64,000 nt of DNA, from NCBI GenBank assembly GCA_033782935.1, contig JAWQEG010003732.1, positions 19,952-83,951 on the forward strand, given 5' to 3'. Under the pieces are notes generated by a model. It worked only from the letters and a program-made list of their open reading frames with translations, had not been told where the DNA came from and made no database searches. The position numbers and the translations under genes were made by a program. Source of the DNA: Petrolisthes cinctipes (taxonomy: Eukaryota; Arthropoda; Malacostraca; Decapoda; Porcellanidae). Positions 25,126 through 38,460 of this stretch are shown piece by piece. The stretch's first letter is position 1. The number at the start of each line of letters is the position of its first letter.

Positions 25126-25508
25126 AAAACATAATACCTGGAAAAAAATAACACCTGAAAGGAAATAACACCTGAAACGAAATAACACATGAAAAGAAAT
25201 AACACATGAAAAGAAATAACACATGAAAAAAATAACGGCTGGAATAAAATAACACCTGAAAAAAATTACACCTGAAAGAAAATTGCACCTGACAAAAAAG
25301 TAGACCTGAAAGAAAATTACACCTGTATACAAATAATGCATGATAATAAAAGAAGAAAAATGCCACCTTAAAAAAAAAAAAAAAAAAAAAAAAAAACACG
25401 ACCTCCATCCACACGGAACTGTGTAGAGAAATAGCATTGACTGTATTTCACCATCACAGTGCATTGGCCCCTCCCCGCCAATGACTGTGGTCGTCAACCA
25501 AATAATAA

Positions 25509-25554
<46 letters not shown>

Positions 25555-26254
25555 GAAATTCCACCTGAAAAAGAAATTCCATCTGAAAAAGAAATTCCAC
25601 CTGAAAGAGAAAGTCCACCTGAAAGAGAAATTCCACCTGAAAGAGAAATTCCACCTGAAAGAGAAATTCCACCTGAAAGAGAAATTCCACCTGAAAAAGA
25701 AATTCCACCTGAAAAAGAAATTCCACCTGAAAAAGAAATTCCACCTGAAAAAGAAATTCCACCTGAAAAAGAAATTCCACCTGAAAAAGAAATTCCACCT
25801 GAAAAAGAAATTCCACCTGAAAAAGAAATTCCACCTGAAAAAGAAATTCCACCTGAAAAAGAAATTCCACCTGAAAAAGAAATAACACCTGAAAAAGAAA
25901 TAACACCTGAAAAAGAAATAACACCTGAAAAAAACACCTGAAAAAATACCAAAAAAACACCTGAAAAAATAGCACCTAAAAAAACATAATACCTGGCAAA
26001 AAATAACACCTGAAACGAAATAACACATGAAAAGAAATAACACATGAAAAGAAATAACACATGAAAAGAAATAACACATGAAAAAATAACGGCTGGAATA
26101 AAATAACACCTGAAAAAAATTACAACTGAAAGAAAATTGCACCTGACAAAAAAATAGACCTGAAAGAAAATTACACCTGGAAAAAAATAATGCATGATAA
26201 AAAAAATGAATGCCACCTTAAGAAAAAAAAAAAAAAAAAAAAAAAAAAAACACG

Positions 26255-26355
26255 ACCTCAATCTACACGGAACTGTGTGGAGAAATAGCATTGACTGTAT
26301 TTCACCATCACAGTGCATTGGCCCCTCCCCGCCAATGACTGTGGTCGTCAACCAA
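26255..26355 (+). repeat. Representative conserved core of the satellite unit
   Basis: One of 36 intact cores. It is the only GC-rich, non-tandem part of each unit, running from CGACCTC to GTCGTCAACC. It contains an imperfect dyad, CACAGTGCATTGGC - CCCTCCCC - GCCAATGACTGTG, that is an inverted CCAAT box, a GC-box-like CCCTCCCCGCC and a direct CCAAT box, with arms able to form a hairpin of about 13 pairs with one bulge. A smaller dyad, CCACAGGGAACTGTGTGG (other units) or ACACGGAACTGTGT (here), precedes it. I saw no tRNA-like A or B box, so a tRNA-derived SINE origin is not supported. Confidence 0.85.
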
Positions 26356-26378
26356 ATAATAAATAAATATGTAAATAT

Positions 26379-26409
<31 letters not shown>

Positions 26410-27155
26410 GAAATTCCACCTGAAAAAGAAATTCCACCTGAAAAGAAATTCCACCTGAAAAAGAAATTCCACCTGAAAAAGGAATTCCACCTGAAAAAGA
26501 AATTCCACCTGAAAAAGAAATTCCACCTGAAAAAGAAATTCCACCTGAAAAAGAAATTCCACCTGAAAAAGAAATTCCACCTGAAAAAGAAATTCCACCT
26601 GAAAAAGAAATTCCACCTGAAAAAGAAATTCCACCTGAAAAAGAAATTCCACCTGAAAAAGAAATAACACCTGAAAAAGAAATAACACCTGAAAAAGAAA
26701 TAACACCTGAAAAAACACCTGAAAAAATACCAAAAAAACACCTGAAAAAATAGCACCTAAAAAAACATAATACCTGGAAAAAAATAACACCTGAAAGGAA
26801 ATAACACCTGAAACGAAATAACACATGAAAAGAAATAACACATGAAAAGAAATAACACATGAAAAAAATAACGGCTGGAATAAAATAACACCTGAAAAAA
26901 ATTACACCTGAAAGAAAATTGCACCTGACAAAAAAGTAGACCTGAAAGAAAATTACACCTGTATAAAAATAATGCATGATAATAAAAGAAGAAAAATGCC
27001 ACCTTAAAAAAAAAAAAAAAAAAAAAAAAAACACGACCTCCATCCACACGGAACTGTGTAGAGAAATAGCATTGACTGTATTTCACCATCACAGTGCATT
27101 GGCCCCTCCCCGCCAATGACTGTGGTCGTCAACCAAATAATAAATATATATGTAA

Positions 27156-27223
<68 letters not shown>

Positions 27224-28016
27224 GAAATTCCACCTGAAAAAGAAATTCCATCTGAAAGAGAAATTCCACCTGAAAGAGAAAGTCCACCTGAAAGAGAAAG
27301 TCCACCTGAAAGAGAAATTCCACCTAAAAGAGAAATTCCACCTGAAAGAGAAATTCCACCTGAAAAAGAAATTCCACCTGAAAAAGAAATTCCACCTGAA
27401 AAAGAAATTCCACCTGAAAAAGAAATTCCACCTGAAAAAGAAATTCCACCTGAAAAAGAAATTCCACCTGAAAAAGAAATTCCACCTGAAAAAGAAATTC
27501 CACCTGAAAAAGAAATAACACCTGAAAAAGAAATAACACCTAAAAAAAAAATAACACCTGAAGAAGAAATACCTGAAAAAAAACCCTGAAAAAATACCAA
27601 AAAAAACACCTGAAAAAATAGCACATAAAAAAACATAATACCTGGAAAAAATAACACCTGAAAGGAAATAACACCTGAAACGAAATAACACATGAAAAGA
27701 AATAACACATGAAAAGAAATAACACATGAAAAAAATAACGGCTGGAATAAAATAACACCTGAAAAAAATTACACCTGAAAGAAAATTGCACCTGACAAAA
27801 AAATAGACCTGAAAGAAAATTACACCTGGAAAAAAATAATGCATGATAATAAAAAAAAAAAAATGCCACCTTAAAAAAAAAAAAAAAAAAAAAAAACACG
27901 ACTTCCATCCACACGGAACTGTGTGGAGAAATAGCATTGACAGTATTTCACCATCACAGTGCATTGGCCCCTCCCCGCCAATGACTGTGGTCGTCAACCA
28001 AATAATAAATATATAT

Positions 28017-28070
<54 letters not shown>

Positions 28071-30602
28071 GAAATTCCACCTGAAAAAGAAATTCCACCT
28101 GAAAAGAAATTCCACCTGAAAAGAAATTCCACCTGAAAAAGAAATTCCACCTGAAAAAGAAATTCCACCTGAAAAAGAAATTCCACCTGAAAAAGAAATT
28201 CCACCTGAAAAAGAAATTCCACCTGAAAAAGAAATTCCACCTGAAAAAGAAATTCCACCTGAAAAAGAAATTCCACCTGAAAAAGAAATTCCACCTGAAA
28301 AAGAAATTCCACCTGAAAAAGAAATTCCACCTGAAAAAGAAATTCCACCTGAAAAAGAAATAACACCTGAAAAAAACACCTGAAAAAAACACCTGAAAAA
28401 ATACCAAAAAAACACCTAAAAAAATAGCACCTAAAAAAACATAATACCTGGAAAAAAATAACACCTGAAACGAAATAACACATGAAAAGAAATAACACAT
28501 GAAAAGAAATAACACATGAAAAGAAATAACACATGAAAAGAAATAACACATGAAAAAAATAACGGCTGGAATAAAATAACACCTGAAAAAAATTACAACT
28601 GAAAGAAAATTGCACCTGACAAAAAAATAGACCTGAGAGAAAATTACACCTGGAAAAAAATAATGCATGATAAAAAAAATGAATGCCACCTTAAGAAAAA
28701 AAAAAAAAAAAAAAAAAAAAAACACGACCTCCATCTACACGGAATTGTGTGGAGAAATAGCATTGACTGTATTTCGCCATCACAGTGCATTGGCCCCTCC
28801 CCGCCAATGACTGTGGTCGTCAACCAAATAATAAATAAATATGTAAATATATTAATAATAATAATAATAATAATAATAGAAATTCCACCTGAAAAAGAAA
28901 TTCCACCTGAAAAGAAATTCCACCTGAAAGAGAAATTCCACCTGAAAGAGAAATTCCACCTGAAAGAGAAATTCCACCTGAAAGAGAAATTCCACCTGAA
29001 AGAGAAATTCCACCTGAAAGAGAAATTCCACCTGAAAGAGAAATTCCACCTGAAAGAGAAATTCCACCTGAAAGAGAAATTCCACCTGAAAGAGAAATTC
29101 CACCTGAAAGAGAAATTCCACCTGAAAGAGAAATTCCACCTGAAAGAGAAATTCCACCTGAAAAAGAAATTCCACCTGAAAAAGAAATTCCACCTGAAAA
29201 AGAAATTCCACCTGAAAAAGAAATTCCACCTGAAAAAGAAATTCCACCTGAAAAAGAAATTCCACCTGAAAAAGAAATTCCACCTGAAAAAGAAATTCCA
29301 CCTGAAAAAGAAATTCCACCTGAAAAAGAAATTCCGCCTGAAAAAGAAATAACACCTGAAAAAGAAATAACACCTGAAAAAGAAATACCTGAAAAAAAAC
29401 CCTGAAAAAATAGAAAAAAAAACACCTGAAAAAATAGCACCTAAAAAAACATAATACCTGAAAAAAATAACACCTGAAACGAAATAACACATGAAAAGAA
29501 ATAACACATGAAAAAAATAACGGCTGGAATAAAATAACGCCTGAAAAAAATTACACCTGAAAAAAAATTGCACCTGACAAAAAAATAGACCTGAAAGAAA
29601 TTTACACCTGGAAAAAAATAATGCATGATAAAAATAACAAAAAAATGCCACTTTAAAAAAAAAAAAAAAAAACGACCTCCATCCACAGGGAACTGTGTGG
29701 AGAAATAGCATTGACTGTATTTCACCATCACAGTGCATTGGCCCCTCCCCGCCAATGACTGTGGTCGTCAACCAAATAATAAATAAATATGTAAATATAT
29801 TAATAATAATAATAATAATAGAAATTCCACCTGAAAAAGAAATTCCACCTGAAAAGAAATATCACCTGGAAAAGAAATTCCACCTAAAAAAGAAATTCCA
29901 CCTGAAAAAGAAATTCCACCTGAAAAAGAAATTCCACCTGAAAAAGAAATTCCACCTGAAAAAGAAATTCCACCTGAAAAAGAAATTCCACCTGAAAAAG
30001 AAATTCCACCTGAAAAAGAAATTCCACCTGAAAAAGAAATTCCACCTGAAAAAGAAATTCCACCTGAAAAAGAAATTCCACCTGAAAAAGAAATTCCACC
30101 TGAAAAAGAAATAACACCTGAAAAAGAAATAACACCTGAAAAAGAAATAACACCTGAAAAAACACCTGAAAAAATACCAAAAAAACACCTGAAAAAATAG
30201 CACTTAAAAAAACATAATACCTGGAAAAAAATAACACCTGAAAGGAAATAACACCTGAAACGAAATAACACATGAAAAGAAATAACACATGAAAAGAAAT
30301 AACACATGAAAAAAATAACGGCTGGAATAAAATAACACCTGAAAAAAATTACACCTGAAAGAAAATTGCACCTGACAAAAAAGTAGACCTGAAAGAAAAT
30401 TACACCTGTATAAAAATAATGCATGATAATAAAAGAAAAAAAATGCCACCTTAAAAAAAAAAAAAAAAAAAAAAAAAACACGACCTCCATCCACACGGAA
30501 CTGTGTAGAGAAATAGCATTGACTGTATTTCACCATCACAGTGCATTGGCCCCTCCCCGCCAATGACTGTGGTCGTCAACCAAATAATAAATATATATGT
30601 AA

Positions 30603-30667
<65 letters not shown>

Positions 30668-33172
30668 GAAATTCCACCTGAAAAAGAAATTCCACCTGAA
30701 AGAGAAATTCCACCTGAAAGAGAAATTCCACCTGAAAGAGAAATTCCACCTGAAAGAGAAATTCCACCTGAAAGAGAAATTCCACCTGAAAGAGAAATTC
30801 CACCTGAAAGAGAAATTCCACCTGAAAGAGAAATTCCACCTGAAAGAGAAATTCCACCTGAAAGAGAAATTCCACCTGAAAGAGAAATTCCACCTGAAAA
30901 AGAAATTCCACCTGAAAAAGAAATTCCACCTGAAAAAGAAATTCCACCTGAAAAAGAAATTCCACCTGAAAAAGAAATTCCACCTGAAAAAGAAATTCCA
31001 CCTGAAAAAGAAATTCCACCTGAAAAAGAAATAACACCTGAAAAAGAAATAACACCTGAAAAAGAAATAACACCTGAAAAAACGCCTGAAAAAATACCAA
31101 AAAAACACCTGAAAAAATAGCACCTAAAAAAACATAATACCTGGAAAAAAATAACACCTGAAAGGAAATAACACCTGAAACGAAATAACACATGAAAAGA
31201 AATAACACATGAAAAGAAATAACACATGAAAAAAATAACGGCTGGAATAAAATAACACCTGAAAAAAATTACACCTGAAAGAAAATTGCACCTGACAAAA
31301 AAGTAGACCTGAAAGAAAATTACACCTGTATAAAAATAATGCATGATAATAAAAGAAAAAAAATGCCACCTTAAAAAAAAAAAAAAAAAAAAAAAACACG
31401 ACCTCCATCCACACGGAACTGTGTAGATAAATAGCATTGACTGTATTTCACCATCACAGTGCATTGGCCCCTCCCCGCCAATGACTGTGGTCGTCAACCA
31501 AATAATAAATAAATATTTAAATATATTAATAATAATAATAATAATAATAATAGAAATTCCACCTGAAAAAGAAATTCCACCTGAAAAGAAATTCCACCTG
31601 AAAGAGAAATTCCACCTGAAAGAGAAATTCCACCTGAAAGAGAAATTCCACCTGAAAGAGAAATTCCACCTGAAAGAGAAATTCCACCTGAAAGAGAAAT
31701 TCCACCTGAAAGAGAAATTCCACCTGAAAGAGAAATTCCACCTAAAAGAGAAATTCCATCTGAAAGAGAAATTCCACCTGAAAGAGAAATTCCACCTGAA
31801 AAAGAAATTCCACCTGAAAAAGAAATTCCACCTGAAAAAGAAATTCCACCTGAAAAAGAAATTCCACCTGAAAAAGAAATTCCACCTGAAAAAGAAATTC
31901 CACCTGAAAAAGAAATTCCACCTGAAAAAGAAATAACACCTGAAAAAGAAATAACACATGAAAAAGAAATACCTTAAAAAAAACCCTGAAAAAATACCAA
32001 AAAAAACACCTGAAAAAATAGCACCTAAAAAAACATAATACCTGAAAAAAAATAACACCTGAAACGAAATAACACATGAAAAAAAATAACACATGAAAAA
32101 AATAACGTCTGGAATAAAATAACGCCTGAAAAAAATTACACCTGAAAAAAAATTGCACCTGACAAAAAAATAGACCTGAAAGAAATTTACACCTGGAAAA
32201 AAATAATGCATGATAAAAATAACAAAAAAAATGCCACCTTAAAAAAAAAAAAAAAAAACGACCTCCATCCACAGGGAACTTTGTGGAGAAATAGCATTGA
32301 CTGTATTTCACCATCACAGTGCATTGGCCCCTCCCCGCCAATGACTGTGGTCGTCAACCAAATAATAAATAAATATGTAAATATATTAATAATAATAATA
32401 ATAATAGAAATTCCACCTGAAAAAGAAATTCCACCTGAAAAAGAAATTCCACCTAAAAAAGAAATTCCACCTGAAAAAGAAATTCCACCTGAAAAAGAAA
32501 TTCCACCTGAAAAAGAAATTCCACCTGAAAAAGAAATTCCACCTGAAAAAGAAATTCCACCTGAAAAAGAAATTCCACCTGAAAAAGAAATTCCACCTGA
32601 AAAAGAAATTCCACCTGAAAAAGAAATTCCACCTGAAAAAGAAATTCCACCTGAAAAAGAAATTCCACCTGAAAAAGAAATTCCACCTGAAAAAGAAATA
32701 ACACCTGAAAAAGAAATAACACCTGAAAAAACACCTGAAAAAATACCAAAAAAACACCTGAAAAAATAGCACCTAAAAAAACATAATACCTGGAAAAAAA
32801 TAACACCTGAAAGGAAATAACACCTGAAACGAAATAACACATGAAAAGAAATAACACATGAAAAGAAATAACACATGAAAAAAATAACGGCTGGAATAAA
32901 ATAACACCTGAAAAAAATTACACCTGAAAGAAAATTGCACCTGACAAAAAAGTAGACCTGAAAGAAAATTACACCTGTATAAAAATAATGCATGATAATA
33001 AAAGAAAAAAAATGCCACCTTAAAAAAAAAAAAAAAAAAAAAAAAAACACGACCTCCATCCACACGGAACTGTGTAGAGAAATAGCATTGACTGTAATTT
33101 CACCATCACAGTGCATTTGCCCCTCCCCGCCAATGACTGTGGTCGTCAACCAAATAATAAATATATATGTAA

Positions 33173-33225
<53 letters not shown>

Positions 33226-34055
33226 GAAATTCCACCTGAAAAAGAAATTCCACCTGAAAGAGAAATTCCACCTGAAAGAGAAATTCCACCTGAAAGAGAA
33301 ATTCCACCTGAAAGAGAAATTCCACCTGAAAGAGAAATTCCACCTGAAAGAGAAATTCCACCTGAAAGAGAAATTCCACCTGAAAGAGAAATTCCACCTG
33401 AAAGAGAAATTCCACCTGAAAGAGAAATTCCACCTGAAAAAGAAATTCCACCTGAAAAAGAAATTCCACCTGAAAAAGAAATTCCACCTGAAAAAGAAAT
33501 TCCACCTGAAAAAGAAATTCCACCTGAAAAAGAAATTCCACCTGAAAAAGAAATTCCACCTGAAAAAGAAATAACACCTGAAAAAGAAATAACACCTGAA
33601 AAAGAAATAACACCTGAAAAAGAAATAACACCTGAAAAAGAAATACCTGAAAAAAAACACTGAAAAAATACAAAAAAAAAACACCTGAAAAAATAGCACC
33701 TAAAAAAACATAATACCTGAAAAAAAATAACACCTGAAACGAAATAACACATGAAAAGAAATAACACATGAAAAAAATAACGGCTGGAATAAAATAACGC
33801 CTGAAAAAAATTACACCTGAAAAAAAATTGCACCTGACAAAAAAATAGACCTGAAAGAAATTTACACCTGGAAAAAAATAATGCATGATAAAAATAACAA
33901 AAAAATGCCACCTTAAAAAAAAAAAAAAAAAAACGACCTCCATCCACAGGGAACTGTGTGGAGAAATAGCATTGACTGTATTTCACCATCACAGTGCATT
34001 TGCCCCTCCCCGCCAATGACTGTGGTCGTCAACCAAATAATAAATATATATGTAA

Positions 34056-34102
<47 letters not shown>

Positions 34103-35705
34103 GAAATTCCACCTGAAAAAGAAATTCCATCTGAAAAAGAAATTCCACCTGAAAGAGAAATTCCACCTGAAAGAGAAATTCCACCTGAAAGAGAAATTCC
34201 ACCTGAAAGAGAAATTCCACCTGAAAGAGAAATTCCACCTGAAAGAGAAATTCCACCTGAAAGAGAAATTCCACCTGAAAGAGAAATTCCACCTGAAAGA
34301 GAAATTCCACCTGAAAGAGAAATTCCACCTGAAAGAGAAATTCCACCTGAAAAAGAAATTCCACCTGAAAAAGAAATTCCACCTGAAAAAGAAATTCCAC
34401 CTGAAAAAGAAATTCCACCTGAAAAAGAAATTCCACCTGAAAAAGAAATTCCACCTGAAAAAGAAATTCCACCTGAAAAAGAAATTCCACCTGAAAAAGA
34501 AATAACACCTGAAAAAGAAATAACACCTGAAAAAGAAATAACACCTGAAAAAGAAATTCCTGAAAAAAAACACTGAAAAAATACAAAAAAAAACACCTGA
34601 AAAAATAGCACCTAAAAAAACATAATACCTGAAAAAAAATAACACCTGAAACGAAATAACACATGAAAAGAAATAACACATGAAAAAAATAACGGCTGGA
34701 ATAAAATAACGCCTGAAAAAAATTACACCTGAAAAAAAATTGCACCTGACAAAAAAATAGACCTGAAAGAAATTTACACCTGGAAAAAAATAATGCATGA
34801 TAAAAATAACAAAAAAATGCCACCTTAAAAAAAAAAAAAAAAAAAACGACCTCCATCCACAGGGAACTGTGTGGAGAAATAGCATTGACTGTATTTCACC
34901 ATCACAGTGCATTGGCCCCTCCCCGCCAATGACTGTGGTCGTCAACCAAATAATAAATAAATATGTAAATATATTAATAATAATAATAATAATAGAAATT
35001 CCACCTGAAAAAGAAATTCCACCTAAAAAAGAAATTCCACCTGAAAAAGAAATTCCACCTGAAAAAGAAATTCCACCTGAAAAAGAAATTCCACCTGAAA
35101 AAGAAATTCCACCTGAAAAAGAAATTCCACCTGAAAAAGAAATTCCACCTGAAAAAGAAATTCCACCTGAAAAAGAAATTCCACCTGAAAAAGAAATTCC
35201 ACCTGAAAAAGAAATTCCACCTGAAAAAGAAATAACACCTGAAGAAGAAATACCTGAAAAAAAACCCTGAAAAAATACCAAAAAAAACACCTGAAAAAAT
35301 AGCACATAAAAAAACATAATACCTGGAAAAAAATAACACCTGAAAGGAAATAACACCTGAAACGAAATAACACATGAAAAGAAATAACACATGAAAAGAA
35401 ATAACACATGAAAAAAATAACGGCTGGAATAAAATAACACCTGAAAAAAATTACACCTGAAAGAAAATTGCACCTGACAAAAAAGTAGACCTGAAAGAAA
35501 ATTACACCTGTATAAAAATAATGCATGATAATAAAAGAAAAAAAATGCCACCTTAAAAAAAAAAAAAAAAAAAAAAAAAACACGACCTCCATCCACACGG
35601 AACTGTGTAGAGAAATAGCATTGACTGTAATTTCACCATCACAGTGCATTTGCCCCTCCCCGCCAATGACTGTGGTCGTCAACCAAATAATAAATATATA
35701 TGTAA

Positions 35706-35782
<77 letters not shown>

Positions 35783-37310
35783 GAAATTCCACCTGAAAAA
35801 GAAATTCCACCTGAAAGAGAAATTCCACCTGAAAGAGAAATTCCACCTGAAAGAGAAATTCCACCTGAAAGAGAAATTCCACCTGAAAGAGAAATTCCAC
35901 CTGAAAGAGAAATTCCACCTGAAAGAGAAATTCCACCTGAAAGAGAAATTCCACCTGAAAGAGAAATTCCACCTGAAAGAGAAATTCCACCTGAAAGAGA
36001 AATTCCACCTGAAAGAGAAATTCCACCTGAAAAAGAAATTCCACCTGAAAAAGAAATTCCACCTGAAAAAGAAATTCCACCTGAAAAAGAAATTCCACCT
36101 GAAAAAGAAATTCCACCTGAAAAAGAAATTCCACCTGAAAAAGAAATTCCACCTGAAAAAGAAATAACACCTGAAAAAGAAATACCTGAAAAAAACACTG
36201 AAAAAATACAAAAAAAAAACACCTGAAAAAATAGCACCTAAAAAAACATAATACCTGAAAAAAAATAACACCTGAAACGAAATAACACATGAAAAGAAAT
36301 AACACATGAAAAAAATAACGGCTGGAATAAAATAACGCCTGAAAAAAATTACACCTGAAAAAAAATTGCACCTGACAAAAAAATAGACCTGAAAGAAATT
36401 TACACCTGGAAAAAAATAATGCATGATAAAAATAACAAAAAAATGCCACCTTAAAAAAAAAAAAAAAAAAACGACCTCCATCCACAGGGAACTGTGTGGA
36501 GAAATAGCATTGACTGTATTTCACCATCACAGTGCATTGGCCCCTCCCCGCCAATGACTGTGGTCGTCAACCAAATAATAAATAAATATGTAAATATATT
36601 AATAATAATAATAATAATAGAAATTCCACCTGAAAAAGAAATTCCACCTAAAAAAGAAATTCCACCTGAAAAAGAAATTCCACCTGAAAAAGAAATTCCA
36701 CCTGAAAAAGAAATTCCACCTGAAAAAGAAATTCCACCTGAAAAAGAAATTCCACCTGAAAAAGAAATTCCACCTGAAAAAGAAATTCCACCTGAAAAAG
36801 AAATTCCACCTGAAAAAGAAATTCCACCTGAAAAAGAAATAACACCTGAAAAAGAAATAACACCTGAAGAAGAAATACCTGAAAAAAAACCCTGAAAAAA
36901 TACCAAAAAAAACACCTGAAAAAATAGCACATAAAAAAACATAATACCTGGAAAAAAATAACACCTGAAAGGAAATAACACCTGAAACGAAATAACACAT
37001 GAAAAGAAATAACACATGAAAAGAAATAACACATGAAAAAAATAACGGCTGGAATAAAATAACACCTGAAAAAAATTACACCTGAAAGAAAATTGCACCT
37101 GACAAAAAAATAGACCTGAAAGAAAATTACACCTGGAAAAAAATAATGCATGATAATAAAAAAAAAAAAATGCCACCTTAAAAAAAAAAAAAAAAAAAAA
37201 AAAAAACACGACTTCCATCCACACGGAACTGTGTGGAGAAATAGCATTGACAGTATTTCACCATCACAGTGCATTGGCCCCTCCCCGCCAATGACTGTGG
37301 TCGTCAACCA

Positions 37311-37383
<73 letters not shown>

Positions 37384-38460
37384 GAAATTCCACCTGAAAA
37401 AGAAATTCCACCTGAAAAGAAATTCCACCTGAAAAAGAAATTCCACCTGAAAAAGAAATTCCACCTGAAAAAGAAATTCCACCTGAAAAAGAAATTCCAC
37501 CTGAAAAAGAAATTCCACCTGAAAAAGAAATTCCACCTGAAAAAGAAATTCCACCTGAAAAAGAAATTCCACCTGAAAAAGAAATTCCACCTGAAAGAGA
37601 AATTCCACCTGAAAGAGAAATTCCACCTGAAAAAGAAATTCCACCTGAAAAAGAAATTCCACCTGAAAAAGAAATAACACCTGAAAAAGAAATAACACCT
37701 GAAAAAAACACCTGAAAAAAACACCTGAAAAAAACACCTGAAAAAAACACCTGAAAAAATACCAAAAAAACACCTGAAAAAATAGCACCTAAAAAAACAT
37801 AATACCTGGAAAAAAATAACACCTGAAACGAAATAACACATGAAAAGAAATAACACATGAAAAGAAATAACACATGAAAAAAATAACGGCTGGAATAAAA
37901 TAACACCTGAAAAAAATTACAACTGAAAGAAAATTGCACCTGACAAAAAAATAGACCTGAGAGAAAATTACACCTGGAAAAAAATAATGCATGATAAAAA
38001 AAATGAATGCCACCTTAAGAAAAAAAAAAAAAAAAAAAACACGACCTCCATCTACACGGAACTGTGTGGAGAAATAGCATTGACTGTATTTCACCATCAC
38101 AGTGCATTGGCCCCTCCCCGCCAATGACTGTGGTCGTCAACCAAATAATAAATATATATGTAAATATAATAATAATAATAATAATAATAATAGAAATTCC
38201 ACCTGAAAAAGAAATTCCACTTGAAAAGAAATTCCACCTGAAAAAGAAATTCCACCTGAAAAAGAAAATCCACCTGAAAAAGAAATTCCACCTGAAAAAG
38301 AAATTCCACCTGAAAAAGAAATTCCACCTGAAAAAGAAATTCCACCTGAAAAAGAAATTCCACCTGAAAAAGAAATTCCACCTGAAAAAATTCCACCTAA
38401 AAAGAAATTCCACCTGAAAAAGAAATTCCACCTGAAAAAGAAATAACACCTGAAAAAGAA

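Larger units (their letters stand above)
14051..38460. repeat. Homogeneous core zone of the satellite, ~30 units
   Basis: Regular units with conserved cores (position of the core CATTGG) near 14,769, 15,423, 16,113, 17,079, 17,973, 18,679, 19,551, 20,465, 21,242, 22,163, 22,873, 23,749, 24,664, 25,463, 26,317, 27,097, 27,960, 28,788, 29,738, 30,543, 31,463, 32,323, 33,115, 33,997, 34,910, 35,646, 36,535, 37,271 and 38,104. A core truncated on its left, retaining only the GACTGTGGTCGTCAACC end, opens the zone at 14,056. Unit length varies mainly through the number of 18-bp monomers (about 6 to 26) and of AAT triplets (about 6 to 27). Confidence 0.95.

Noticed and set aside
26255..26355. The satellite core as a tRNA-derived SINE
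   Set aside because: The core is followed on one side by poly-A/T and repeats like a retroposon, but I found no A-box or B-box sequence and no target duplications around individual copies.
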